A DNA stretch of 64,000 bases, taken from assembly GCF_030409335.1 (NCBI RefSeq), contig NZ_JAUFPN010000038.1, positions 80,193-144,192 of the forward strand, in the 5' to 3' direction. Below, piece by piece: positions 26,424 through 33,696 of the stretch. Every line of letters begins with the position of its first letter. Position 1 is the first letter of the stretch. The stretch is from Paeniroseomonas aquatica. GTDB lineage: Bacteria; Pseudomonadota; Alphaproteobacteria; Acetobacterales; Acetobacteraceae. A program made the translations under genes and the position numbers. Below the pieces are notes generated by a model, which saw only the letters and a program-made list of their open reading frames with translations, did not search any database and was not told where the DNA came from.

Positions 26424-27254
26424 TCACTGTGCACCGCCGGCGCTGCGACGGATGGCGAAGATCGAACCGCGATCGCCTGCTGGGCCGTCGACATCTTGTG
26501 CGTCGGCCGCTCGGTCTCTGCCAACGAATGGCTGCACAATCGCGGTTGCCGCTGCGGTCGTCGTGCCTGCCACCGATACGAAGATCGACCGCGCGGATGT
26601 CGGAGGGCCTGCTGCAGCCACACCCCTAAGCCGCACGAAGATGCCCTCAGCCCCACGCGCCGCTTGCACCGCAATCTGGCCCGGCGCGGCGGTCCCGGAG
26701 TCACCGGTTAGCAGCGGCGCGAGGGTTGCGACGTAGGCCCGCGTCTCCGCCGGCAGCGGCTGCCCTGTCGACAGATGCGCCTCCACCCGACGTGGCCCCG
26801 CGTTGTAGGCCGCCAGCATCAGCGGCACCGAGCCGAACCGGTCGAGCATCTCGCGCAGATACGCCGTGCCCGCCAGGATGTTGTCCTGCGGCACGAAGGG
26901 ATCGGCGCCGAGGCCGTGCTGCGCGCGCAGGCTCGCCCAGGTCGCCGGCACCACCTGCATCAGCCCCATGGCGCCGCGGTGCGACACGGCGTGCCGATCG
27001 CCGGCGCTCTCCGCGCGCAACACCGCTCGGATCCAGGCTTCCGGAATGCCAAAGCGCTGCGATGCAGCCGCGATCTCGGCAGCATGGATCGTCTGCGCCG
27101 CCACCCCGGACAGCGGCAGGCTGATCAGCAGCAGCACGGCTGCGATGCAGGGCCACGACCGGGACGGGAGGGAGGGCGCGTGCGGTCCAACGCGTCCTGC
27201 TTGATCGTCGCGCGGCGTCGATGGACGCGCGTGGAAAGGGGGCGTCGTGCTCAT
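26424..27254 (-). CDS. Lytic transglycosylase (conjugation-associated)
   Basis: 276 residues. A long N-terminal region with a hydrophobic signal (WPCIAAVLLLISLPLSGVAA) is followed by an SLT domain. The catalytic Glu is in WIRAVLRAESAGD, with HRGAMGLMQVVPATW and MLAAYNAGPRRVEAHLS. It opens peptidoglycan for the transfer apparatus, like VirB1. The C-terminal ~90 residues are Ala/Thr-rich with no recognised domain. Its start overlaps the TraF stop by four bases. Confidence 0.9.
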   Translation of the reverse strand: MSTTPPFHARPSTPRDDQAGRVGPHAPSLPSRSWPCIAAVLLLISLPLSGVAAQTIHAAEIAAASQRFGIPEAWIRAVLRAESAGDRHAVSHRGAMGLMQVVPATWASLRAQHGLGADPFVPQDNILAGTAYLREMLDRFGSVPLMLAAYNAGPRRVEAHLSTGQPLPAETRAYVATLAPLLTGDSGTAAPGQIAVQAARGAEGIFVRLRGVAAAGPPTSARSIFVSVAGTTTAAATAIVQPFVGRDRAADAQDVDGPAGDRGSIFAIRRSAGGAQ

Positions 27255-27781
27255 GGTCCGCGCCCCGTGATCCAGACCGGACGCAGCCGGGCGACGATGC
27301 TCGTGCGCGGGAGAGGCTCGAAGTAGCGGCCGTCGAGGCTATCCGGCTCAGCGGGGTTCAGGAGGAACACCTCGCCGGATTCCAGCCTGTGGCAGCCGTG
27401 CCAGGTCGGCAGCCGGCGGCCCAGACGGTCAGCCATGCGACGGTGTGCCACGGTCTCGCCGTCGACCGTGATCGCGTGACCCGCGGCGCACACACGCTGC
27501 GGCGGCAGGGCGACGACGTGCTTCAGCAGCGGCACGCCGCGCGCGATATAGCCTCGCTCGGCGAGGAACGCCGCCAATGTCTCGGGCGGGCGGACGAGGA
27601 CGAGGTCGCCCAGCGCGATATCGTCGGTCGGTACCGCGATGTAAAGGCCGAGCGGCACGCTCGCCGACGCGTTCCAGATGATGCGCGGCTGCCACCCCGC
27701 GACCGTCGGGACGGCGATCAGCCCAAGTCCGGCGAGCATGGCCGCGACCGGCGCCGCGCGCGGTCTCCGCCGCGCCGTCAT
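27251..27781 (-). CDS. traF: S26-family signal peptidase, TraF type
   Basis: 176 residues from the ATG at 27779-27781. One N-terminal membrane segment (AAMLAGLGLIAVPTVAGW) is followed by NASASVPLGLY, with the catalytic Ser, and GVPLLKHVVALPPQRVC, with the catalytic Lys. GEVFLLNPAEPDSLDGRYFEPLPRTSIVARLRPVW is the conserved C-terminal box. TraF matures and cyclises the conjugative pilin in IncP-type systems. The pilin gene itself (trbC) is not in this window. Confidence 0.92.
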   Translation of the reverse strand: MTARRRPRAAPVAAMLAGLGLIAVPTVAGWQPRIIWNASASVPLGLYIAVPTDDIALGDLVLVRPPETLAAFLAERGYIARGVPLLKHVVALPPQRVCAAGHAITVDGETVAHRRMADRLGRRLPTWHGCHRLESGEVFLLNPAEPDSLDGRYFEPLPRTSIVARLRPVWITGRGP

Positions 27782-28242
27782 GCGTCGATCCTCCGCCGCA
27801 GCAGCGAGGCGCGGTGGCGCTCGCGCGTGTAGGGGCGCGGCTGCTCGTTGGCCGCGAGGCGGTTCATCACGTGCCGCCAATGGTCCGGGCAGGCCTCCTC
27901 CGGCGCGACGCCCGTCTGCTCGACCGCATCGATCGCGCGCAGCACCTCGTTGACCTTCGGCCAGCCGGAGATGCGCAGCAGGATCTCCGCCCCCGGCTCC
28001 ACGAAGCCGATCGTGCTGAAGGCCTCGCCGGGCGCGATCGCGCGCAGGATGTCGATGCGGCTGACGACGGTGCCGTAGCCGTTGGCGGCCCACCGCACGA
28101 AGGCGAAGACCTCACCCGTGGCGAAGGCGACGACGCGGCGGCGGCGATCGAGGATCGTCTCCTCGGCGATCCGCCCGAAGCGGATCCAGCGCTCGATGCG
28201 CCCCTCGAGCCACAGCAGCTCGACGCGGGTCAGCGCCGTCAT
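27778..28242 (-). CDS. DUF2840 family protein
   Basis: 154 residues. It resembles the DUF2840 family found between the replication genes and traF in alphaproteobacterial integrative elements (MTALTRVELLWLEGRIERWIRFG; GTVVSRIDILRAI; RISGWPKVNEVLRAIDAVE). Function is unknown. Overlaps RepA upstream and TraF downstream by four bases each. In related elements a ParA gene usually lies just before it; none is present here. Confidence 0.82.
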   Translation of the reverse strand: MTALTRVELLWLEGRIERWIRFGRIAEETILDRRRRVVAFATGEVFAFVRWAANGYGTVVSRIDILRAIAPGEAFSTIGFVEPGAEILLRISGWPKVNEVLRAIDAVEQTGVAPEEACPDHWRHVMNRLAANEQPRPYTRERHRASLLRRRIDA

Positions 28243-29309
28243 GGCGCCGCCTCCCGCTCCCCGTCCCGGTCGTGTTTTCCACCGACCGCGCTGGGCCTAC
28301 CTTCATTAGAATTAGACTCAATTAGAGTCTTTACGGGCCAGAATTCCGCTTGTGCTGCAACGGCTTGCGGGTGGTTCGTGCGCCTGATCTGCCGTGTCGG
28401 CTGCGCCTGATGTGCCGAATCCCCTGCGCCTGATCTGCCGTGCGGTTCCACAGGCCTGCACAAGTTATCCACAGAGCCGGCGTGGCGGCTGCACGGCGTG
28501 ATCCGCAACAGTTCGGTGCCGCCGGCATCGCGGCGGATGGCGAGGCGATAGCCTGGCAGGCTCTGCCGCGCGGCAAGCCGGCGGAGATCGAGCGCGAAGT
28601 CGGCGAAGCGCGCCAGGCTGCCGGATTTGGCGTGCAGGTGCCGGAACTCGAACGCCCAGCCGGAGGGCTGATGGCCCGCGTGCTTGCGCGCGACACGGTA
28701 AAGCCAGCGCTCGATGCCGCCCGACAGACGGAAATACGTGGGGTCGATGGTCAGCAGCAGCTGACGATCGAGGACACCGCGGTAGAACCAGTCCGGCAGC
28801 ACGAACTCCATACCGTCGGCACGGCCGGAGGCGGTGACCCGCTCCTCCCACTCGTTGATCCAGGAGAATTGCTGGCGCCGCCAATGCGCGCCGTGGCGGA
28901 TCGTGGTGCGGATGACGGTGGACTGGAGCCGGCAGAGGGCGGCCTTCAGCAGCAAGTATTGATGCTGGCCTGTGCCGCGCCCGATGGCGGTCAGCAGCTG
29001 GTGCGGCGCGAAACGCATGAACCGGGAGGCTGCGAGCCCTCGGTCGGCGGCCTCGACGATCTGCGAGCCGGCCCAGATTAGCACGTCGGCGTCCCAGATG
29101 GTCGCCATACCATGCTCGGGGACGGCATGGACCTGCACCTCGATGTCGCCGGCGCGGTAGAGGATCGGCGCAACGCGGCGGCCTTTTGCCAGCGAGAAGA
29201 ACGGCCGCTCCATCAGGTCGCGCTGGTCGCGGCGCGGCGGTCCGTCGTCCGGCAGGGCGTCGAACGGGCTCAGCCTGAGCCGTTCGCTGGGGGTTCGCTC
29301 GCCGTGCAT
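28239..29309 (-). CDS. Replication initiator protein A (RepA-like)
   Basis: 356 residues from the ATG at 29307-29309 (MHGERTPSERLRLSPFDALPD), 8 bases after the AlpA-like stop; earlier ATGs at 29339 and 29360 overlap that gene. Conserved features are RDQRDLMERPFFSLAKGRR, WDADVLIWAGSQIVEA and SRFMRFAPHQLLTAIGRGTG, as in RepA initiators of integrative elements. The C-terminal ~80 residues are unusual and lower in GC, and end directly on DUF2840. It may allow transient plasmid-like replication after excision. Confidence 0.85.
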   Translation of the reverse strand: MHGERTPSERLRLSPFDALPDDGPPRRDQRDLMERPFFSLAKGRRVAPILYRAGDIEVQVHAVPEHGMATIWDADVLIWAGSQIVEAADRGLAASRFMRFAPHQLLTAIGRGTGQHQYLLLKAALCRLQSTVIRTTIRHGAHWRRQQFSWINEWEERVTASGRADGMEFVLPDWFYRGVLDRQLLLTIDPTYFRLSGGIERWLYRVARKHAGHQPSGWAFEFRHLHAKSGSLARFADFALDLRRLAARQSLPGYRLAIRRDAGGTELLRITPCSRHAGSVDNLCRPVEPHGRSGAGDSAHQAQPTRQIRRTNHPQAVAAQAEFWPVKTLIESNSNEGRPSAVGGKHDRDGEREAAP

Positions 29310-29316
29310 CGTCTGG

Positions 29317-29601
29317 TCAGCGCCGTGCTGCGCCGGCATAGGCCGGCGAGACAGCGGCATGGCGCTTGGCGGGAAGCACGGTCTCGCCCGTGTCATCGCT
29401 GGTCGAGGCCTTGGTGCCGCGGTTCACCCAGGCCTGCAGATCGGTGACAGCGTAGACAACCCGACCGCCAAGCTTCGAGTAGCGCGGGCCGGTGCCGTAG
29501 GTGCGGTGCTTTTCGAGGGTGCGGCCGGACAGGCCGAGGAAACGCGCGGCCTCGGGCGTGCGGAGGTAGCGTGGTGGCAGGCCGGCATTCGGGTCGGGCA
29601 T
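29317..29601 (-). CDS. AlpA-like helix-turn-helix DNA-binding protein
   Basis: 94 residues from the ATG at 29599-29601 with GGAGG 7 bases upstream. A single MerR/AlpA-type winged helix is seen: RYLRTPEAARFLGLSGRTLEKHRTYGTGPRYSKLGGRVVYAVTDLQAWVNRG. It is located just before repA, as in related integrative elements, and probably regulates the replication/transfer operon or acts as an excisionase. Confidence 0.85.
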   Translation of the reverse strand: MPDPNAGLPPRYLRTPEAARFLGLSGRTLEKHRTYGTGPRYSKLGGRVVYAVTDLQAWVNRGTKASTSDDTGETVLPAKRHAAVSPAYAGAARR

Positions 29602-29731
29602 CGGGAGCCTCCGGTGATGCTGTCGGATGCCGCGCATGGGGCGCGGCGGTTGCATCGGAGGCTGGCGAAGCGGGGTCGCGGCGGGGGAGTCCGAAGACTG
29701 CGGCGGAGAAAGCGGACCCCCTGTGCGGAGG

Positions 29732-30485
29732 TCAGAGCCGGACGCTTGGCCCCGCCGTCAGCAACTCCCGGTAGCCGCCATCACGCAGCGCGCGGGCGGT
29801 GGCGAGGAGGCGAAGCGTGCGGCTGCGCAGATCGTGGGTTTTCCAGGCAGGGCCGTCGGGGACGTGATCGGCGCCGAACAGGCCGCGCGCCAGGTCGCGG
29901 AGGGCTGCGCCGTCGGCGTGTCCATCCAGCGCGCGAAGCCGGAGGATCAACTGCCGCCGCTGGTCACGCGTGATGCGCTCTCGTCTGGGGCGGCCATGCA
30001 ACGCGTGCCAGAGGCGCAGCGCGGCAGCCATCCTCCTGGGCGTCAGGTCATCGAGCGGGATGATGAGGCCGAGCGGCGCGGCGGGCGGGGGATCGCCGAG
30101 CAGCCAGACCGGCAGCAATGGGGTCCCGACGACGCCGTGCAGGCCGTCACTCGCCTGGCGCGGCGAGTTCAGAGGCGGCAGGGCAGCCGGAGAGCGTGGC
30201 GAGAATGACGGCGGCAAGGCCGAGAGCGCCACGGTGGCGGTGCAGAGCGCCGGCATCCAGACGACGCCCGCCGCGCGCGCGTCGAGCGCCGGGTCGGCCG
30301 GGAAATCGCAACCCCCAGCGCTCGGCGACGGGCTCGGCCGCGTCGTCGGGCCGTGCGTCGTCGAGCTGTTCCCAGTCGCGCACGTAGCGCGGGTTGCGCC
30401 TGAGGAACTCCCAGGCGAGATCGCGCGCCGAGGCGCTCTCCAGATCTGCGTAGGCGGCGGCCGACCGCCAGTCTCGCGACGGCAT
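29732..30485 (-). pseudogene. DUF6499/DUF2285 domain protein with frameshift
   Basis: The N-terminal part reads MPSRDWRSAAAYADLESASARDLAWEFLRRNPRYVRDWEQL from the ATG at 30483-30485, typical of DUF6499. The C-terminal DUF2285 part (LGLIIPLDDLTPRRMAAALRLWHALHGRP, then RRQQLILRLRALDGHADGAALRDLA) is in another frame. The frames cross around 30300-30320, near a run of five G on the coding strand, so one base has been gained or lost (or misread). Joined, the protein would be about 250 residues. Function unknown; such proteins accompany small DUF2285 proteins like the one at 30608-30874 in integrative elements. Confidence 0.7.
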
Positions 30486-30607
30486 GGCAAGGCTCCGGCA
30501 TAGGGCGGAGCACACGCTCCGCGCGCAGCATGCGGAGAGATGCGACCATTCGGCGAGTTGTGGAGGCGCTCGCCGGGCAACCCGTGTTGCCACCGGCGCA
30601 ACGCTGG

Positions 30608-30874
30608 TCAGTTTGTGGGGCCTCGCTGCAGCAGGTCGCGATAGCCGGCCTCGGTCATCCAAAGGGCGCGGGCAAGGTGGCTGTCGTGGATGCGCTTGGC
30701 ACGGTCAGGGTCGCGGTCCGGGTCCAGGCCGAGAACGATGCGGGCAACTTCGCGCCAATCGGCGTGCTCGGCCGCGGCATCAAGCAGCCGGAGATAGGTC
30801 ACTTTCTGGGCAAGATCATAGTCGGTGACAGTTGGCGCGTCGGGTGGCCTGTCGAGAATCTTCCCGGTGTCCAT
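30608..30874 (-). CDS. Small DUF2285-type protein
   Basis: 88 residues from the ATG at 30872-30874 with GGAGGG upstream. It has the pattern DYDLAQKVTYLRLLDAAAEHADWREVARIVLGLDP, then AKRIHDSHLARALWMTEAGYRDLLQRG, similar to the end of the preceding DUF2285 protein. Found beside a helix-turn-helix gene in integrative elements. Function unknown. Confidence 0.75.
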   Translation of the reverse strand: MDTGKILDRPPDAPTVTDYDLAQKVTYLRLLDAAAEHADWREVARIVLGLDPDRDPDRAKRIHDSHLARALWMTEAGYRDLLQRGPTN

Positions 30875-31030
30875 GCAGGCCCTCCGCTCATCGACGACTC
30901 GGTGCACACACAGCCTCAGCGTCATTGATTGGTGCGCCATGCGCCATCCCTGACGCGCAACTCAATGGCAAACGCCGATACACACTATAGGTGATAAACT
31001 CAAAGTATGTAGCGCGCCAACCGTGCCTGC

Positions 31031-31306
31031 ATGGACATGCGGCGGTTGGTTGGGAGGAATGTGCGTCGCATCCGGCTCGAAGTGGGCCTGACGCAGGAAG
31101 CGTTCGCCGAAAAGTCGGGCTTCAGCCAGCAATACCTGAGCAGCCTGGAACGCGGCCGCCGCAACCCTACCATTGTCACCCTTTTCGAGTTGGCGACCGC
31201 CCTGGGCGTCAGTCACGTCGCGCTTGTCGCGCCGGACGACGAGACCGCCGCCGCCGCTCCGCTTCGCCGCGGGGGTCGCTCAGGCACGACGCGCAACCGC
31301 CCGTAG
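31031..31306 (+). CDS. Xre-family transcriptional regulator
   Basis: 91 residues. A clear Cro/C1 helix-turn-helix is seen: VGRNVRRIRLEVGLTQEAFAEKSGFSQQYLSSLERGRRNPTIVTLFELATALGV (residues 7-60). It is divergent from the DUF2285 genes. The tail is low-complexity. It may control the element's own genes or the adjacent toxin operon, whose start carries a long palindrome at 31335-31378. No strong ribosome site is visible before ATG 31031 or 31037. Confidence 0.88.
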   Translation: MDMRRLVGRNVRRIRLEVGLTQEAFAEKSGFSQQYLSSLERGRRNPTIVTLFELATALGVSHVALVAPDDETAAAAPLRRGGRSGTTRNRP

Positions 31307-31334
31307 ATGCGCGACACACAGGCCTTTTGCTTGA

Positions 31335-31378
31335 CGCATCGGCGTTTCAGGAATAGGTATTCGTGAAACGCCGATGCG
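31335..31378. promoter_or_regulatory. 44-base near-perfect palindrome, candidate operator
   Basis: Outer arms of 15 bases (CGCATCGGCGTTTCA at 31335-31349 and its complement at 31364-31378) enclose inner arms GAATA/TATTC. TTGACG at 31331 and TAGGTA 17 bases later form a promoter-like pair inside it. It overlaps the GTG at 31363, the annotated start of the next gene. A repressor bound here would block the RES/Xre operon. Confidence 0.6.
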
Positions 31379-32751
31379 CGAGGTGTCTCTTGGCCGCCCA
31401 GATACTCCCCTTTCCGAAGCCTTCCCCGGCCCCCTCGTCGCCGATCGCAACCTATCTCTGGGTCGGCGAGGCCCATCGGAAGCTCGCGGATCTTCATGCG
31501 GCAGGTCATTTGCCGGCCCGCCGCCTGGTCGTGGAAGCCTCCCGCCTGCGCAATCAGCGAGAACTCACTGCGGCAGTCCGGGACGCCGGCGGCGAGATCG
31601 TCCTGGATACCGAGGCGGCAGAGCTCGCAAGCGTCGGCCGGCACGCCGGGCGGGTTCGCGGTGCACCATGGGCCTTGCCCGAAGGCGCCGGGCCGCTCGG
31701 CCCCGATCATTTCCGGGCCGACGCGAAGACCGACGTCATCGGCCAGATCGCGCGGTTGGCGGTGTCGTCAGGCGTCACCGCTGTCTTGTCGCCGGCGCAT
31801 CACCTGGGCGATCCGGCATTCCACGATTGGTTCTCCGTGGATCGCGACGCCTGCCCAGCCTTGCGGAGAGCGCTCGATCGTGAGGGCGGCCAGGGCATTG
31901 CGATCGACTATCCATTGATCGTTCCGAACGCGATGCTGAACGACCAGAATCACCGCGGATTGCTGGTCGCGGCGCTGGCCGCGCTTCCCATCGATTACGT
32001 CTGGCTGCGCGTCGTGGGTTTGGGCGCCGATGCCGGTCCCCTGCAATTGAGCCGCTACCTCTCGGCCGTGGCGGGGCTGCACAACCTCGGCAAGCCCGTG
32101 ATCGCCGATCATCTCGGCGGGCTGCCAGGCCAGGCCGCAGTCGCGTTCGGCGGGGTCTCCGGCATCGCGCAAGGCATCGGCGAGCGCGAGCGCTTCGATA
32201 CGGGCGACTGGCACAAACCAGCCAAGCCGCGACCCGACGACGCGAAGTTCGGCCGCGCTGTCCGGCTGTCGATACCCGGCCTCAACCGCACGCTGACGCG
32301 CAGCGAGCTCGACGTTCTCGCCAGCGCGAAGAATGGCCGCCGCATCTGCGGATGCGCTGATCGCGCGTGCTGCAAGCACGGGTACGACAGCATGGTCACC
32401 GATCCGCGGGGCCATGCGGCGCGGCAGTTCTTCAACAGCATCGCGAAGCTGGAGGCCGTGCCGGACCTTCGCCGCGAGACGTATTTTCTCAGCCACGACG
32501 GTCCCATGGCGAAGGCCGACAGGACAGCGCGCGAGATCAAGGCGCTGCGGCCGGACGCTGCCGAAGCGGCGCGCCACAACGTCGATCCGGAAGCCTTGAT
32601 GAAGCGGCTCGCGGACCATAGCCGGACGACCGAGAAGATTCGCACGACCCTCGAGACCATCCACGAGACCCGTGGCAACGATGTGCCTCGTGCGCGCGTG
32701 GCCGCGCTTCGGAGTGGAGGAGCACCCAAGTCCGCAAAGGGGCAGCCGTGA
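31363..32751 (+). CDS. Unrecognised protein encoded with a RES/Xre toxin-antitoxin pair
   Basis: About 462 residues from GTG 31363, or about 453 from a TTG at 31390 if the palindrome is an operator. I do not recognise the family. Repeated alternation of beta-like and helical stretches (AIDYPLIVPNAMLNDQNHRGLLVAALAALPIDYVWLRVVG; GKPVIADHLGGLPGQAAVAFGGVSGIAQGIG) suggests a TIM-barrel. A cysteine cluster CGCADRACCKH near residue 328, then GHAARQFFN, looks like a metal site, somewhat like the zinc site of tRNA-guanine transglycosylases. A C-terminal helical tail follows. It overlaps the antitoxin start in GTGA. Confidence 0.75.
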   Translation: MKRRCARCLLAAQILPFPKPSPAPSSPIATYLWVGEAHRKLADLHAAGHLPARRLVVEASRLRNQRELTAAVRDAGGEIVLDTEAAELASVGRHAGRVRGAPWALPEGAGPLGPDHFRADAKTDVIGQIARLAVSSGVTAVLSPAHHLGDPAFHDWFSVDRDACPALRRALDREGGQGIAIDYPLIVPNAMLNDQNHRGLLVAALAALPIDYVWLRVVGLGADAGPLQLSRYLSAVAGLHNLGKPVIADHLGGLPGQAAVAFGGVSGIAQGIGERERFDTGDWHKPAKPRPDDAKFGRAVRLSIPGLNRTLTRSELDVLASAKNGRRICGCADRACCKHGYDSMVTDPRGHAARQFFNSIAKLEAVPDLRRETYFLSHDGPMAKADRTAREIKALRPDAAEAARHNVDPEALMKRLADHSRTTEKIRTTLETIHETRGNDVPRARVAALRSGGAPKSAKGQP

Positions 32752-33095
32752 GCGGCAAATCGGGCGCAATGCCCCGCTACATCGACGATCTGAACGAGTT
32801 CGGCGGCCTGTCGGGCACCGACATCGCCAATATCGCCGATGTCTCCAAGGCCACCGTCTCGCGCTGGAAGTCGGGCACGGTCAAGCCGCAGCCGGACACG
32901 CAGCTGGTGCTGTCGGACCTGCACTTCATCGTCCAGCGTCTCACCGAGTACTACAGCGCGGACGAAATCCGCACCTGGCTCTATGCGCGTCATCCGCAGC
33001 TTGATGGCCAGCGGGCCATCGACCTGATCAACCAGAACCGGTCCGAGGAGATCCTGCGTATCCTCGATCGGCTGGACTCGGACGTGTATCTCTGA
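32748..33095 (+). CDS. Xre/MbcA/ParS-type antitoxin
   Basis: 115 residues starting at the GTG that overlaps the previous stop (GTGA at 32748-32751). A helix-turn-helix (GLSGTDIANIADVSKATVSRWKSGTVKP) is followed by the antitoxin toxin-binding domain (YYSADEIRTWLYARHPQLDGQRAIDLINQNRSEEILRILDRLDSDVYL). This is the antitoxin architecture paired with RES-domain toxins, and the RES gene follows 3 bases later. It probably autoregulates the operon. Confidence 0.9.
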   Translation: MSGKSGAMPRYIDDLNEFGGLSGTDIANIADVSKATVSRWKSGTVKPQPDTQLVLSDLHFIVQRLTEYYSADEIRTWLYARHPQLDGQRAIDLINQNRSEEILRILDRLDSDVYL

Positions 33096-33098
33096 CGC

Positions 33099-33653
33099 AT
33101 GGCCGCGGCCCGCTCCCCTCGCGACAACCACCTGCTCGACGCCGTCGAGGCCCTGCCGCGGGAGGCCTGGAGCGGCCCGGTGTGGCGCGTCGTGCGCGAA
33201 GGGCGCGACCCGACGCAGTGCAGCGCGGTGGGCGGCCGCTGGGATGATCGCAGCTTCGAGGTTCTCTACACCTCGACGCACGAGGATGGCGCGCGGGCGG
33301 AGATGTTCTTCCATCTCAGCCGCGGCCAGCCCGTTATGCCGTCCCAGGCGCGCTATGGCCTGCACGAGCTTCGCGTCACGCTCGACGCCTGCGTGCGCAT
33401 CGCATCCCTCGACGTGCTCGCGGGCCTTGGCCTCAAGACCGGCGCGTTCGGTCAGCTGTCCTACAGCGAACGGCAGCTCGAATATCCGCGCACGCAGGAG
33501 ATCGCGGAGGCCGCGCATTTCCACGGCCGCGACGGCCTGTTCGTGCCCAGCGCGCGCTCCGCCCATCCCAACCTGGTGGTGTTCTGCGGCGTTGCCGGAC
33601 CGGAGGCGGTCGAGGTCGTGCGCGACCACGGCATCGTCGACTGGACGGCCTAG
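33099..33653 (+). CDS. RES-domain toxin
   Basis: 184 residues of the RES family. VWRVVREGRDPTQCSAVGGRWDDRSFEVLYTSTHEDGARAEMFFHL holds the conserved Arg and Glu/Ser region, and the ending is LVVFCGVAG. RES toxins degrade or modify NAD+ when released from their Xre antitoxin; that activity is known from the family. The gene is directly coupled to the antitoxin. It is convergent with the restriction-modification gene downstream. Confidence 0.9.
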   Translation: MAAARSPRDNHLLDAVEALPREAWSGPVWRVVREGRDPTQCSAVGGRWDDRSFEVLYTSTHEDGARAEMFFHLSRGQPVMPSQARYGLHELRVTLDACVRIASLDVLAGLGLKTGAFGQLSYSERQLEYPRTQEIAEAAHFHGRDGLFVPSARSAHPNLVVFCGVAGPEAVEVVRDHGIVDWTA

Positions 33654-33696
33654 CGCAACGCGCAGCGCAACGGCTGAACGGCGCGCCGCTGGCGCG

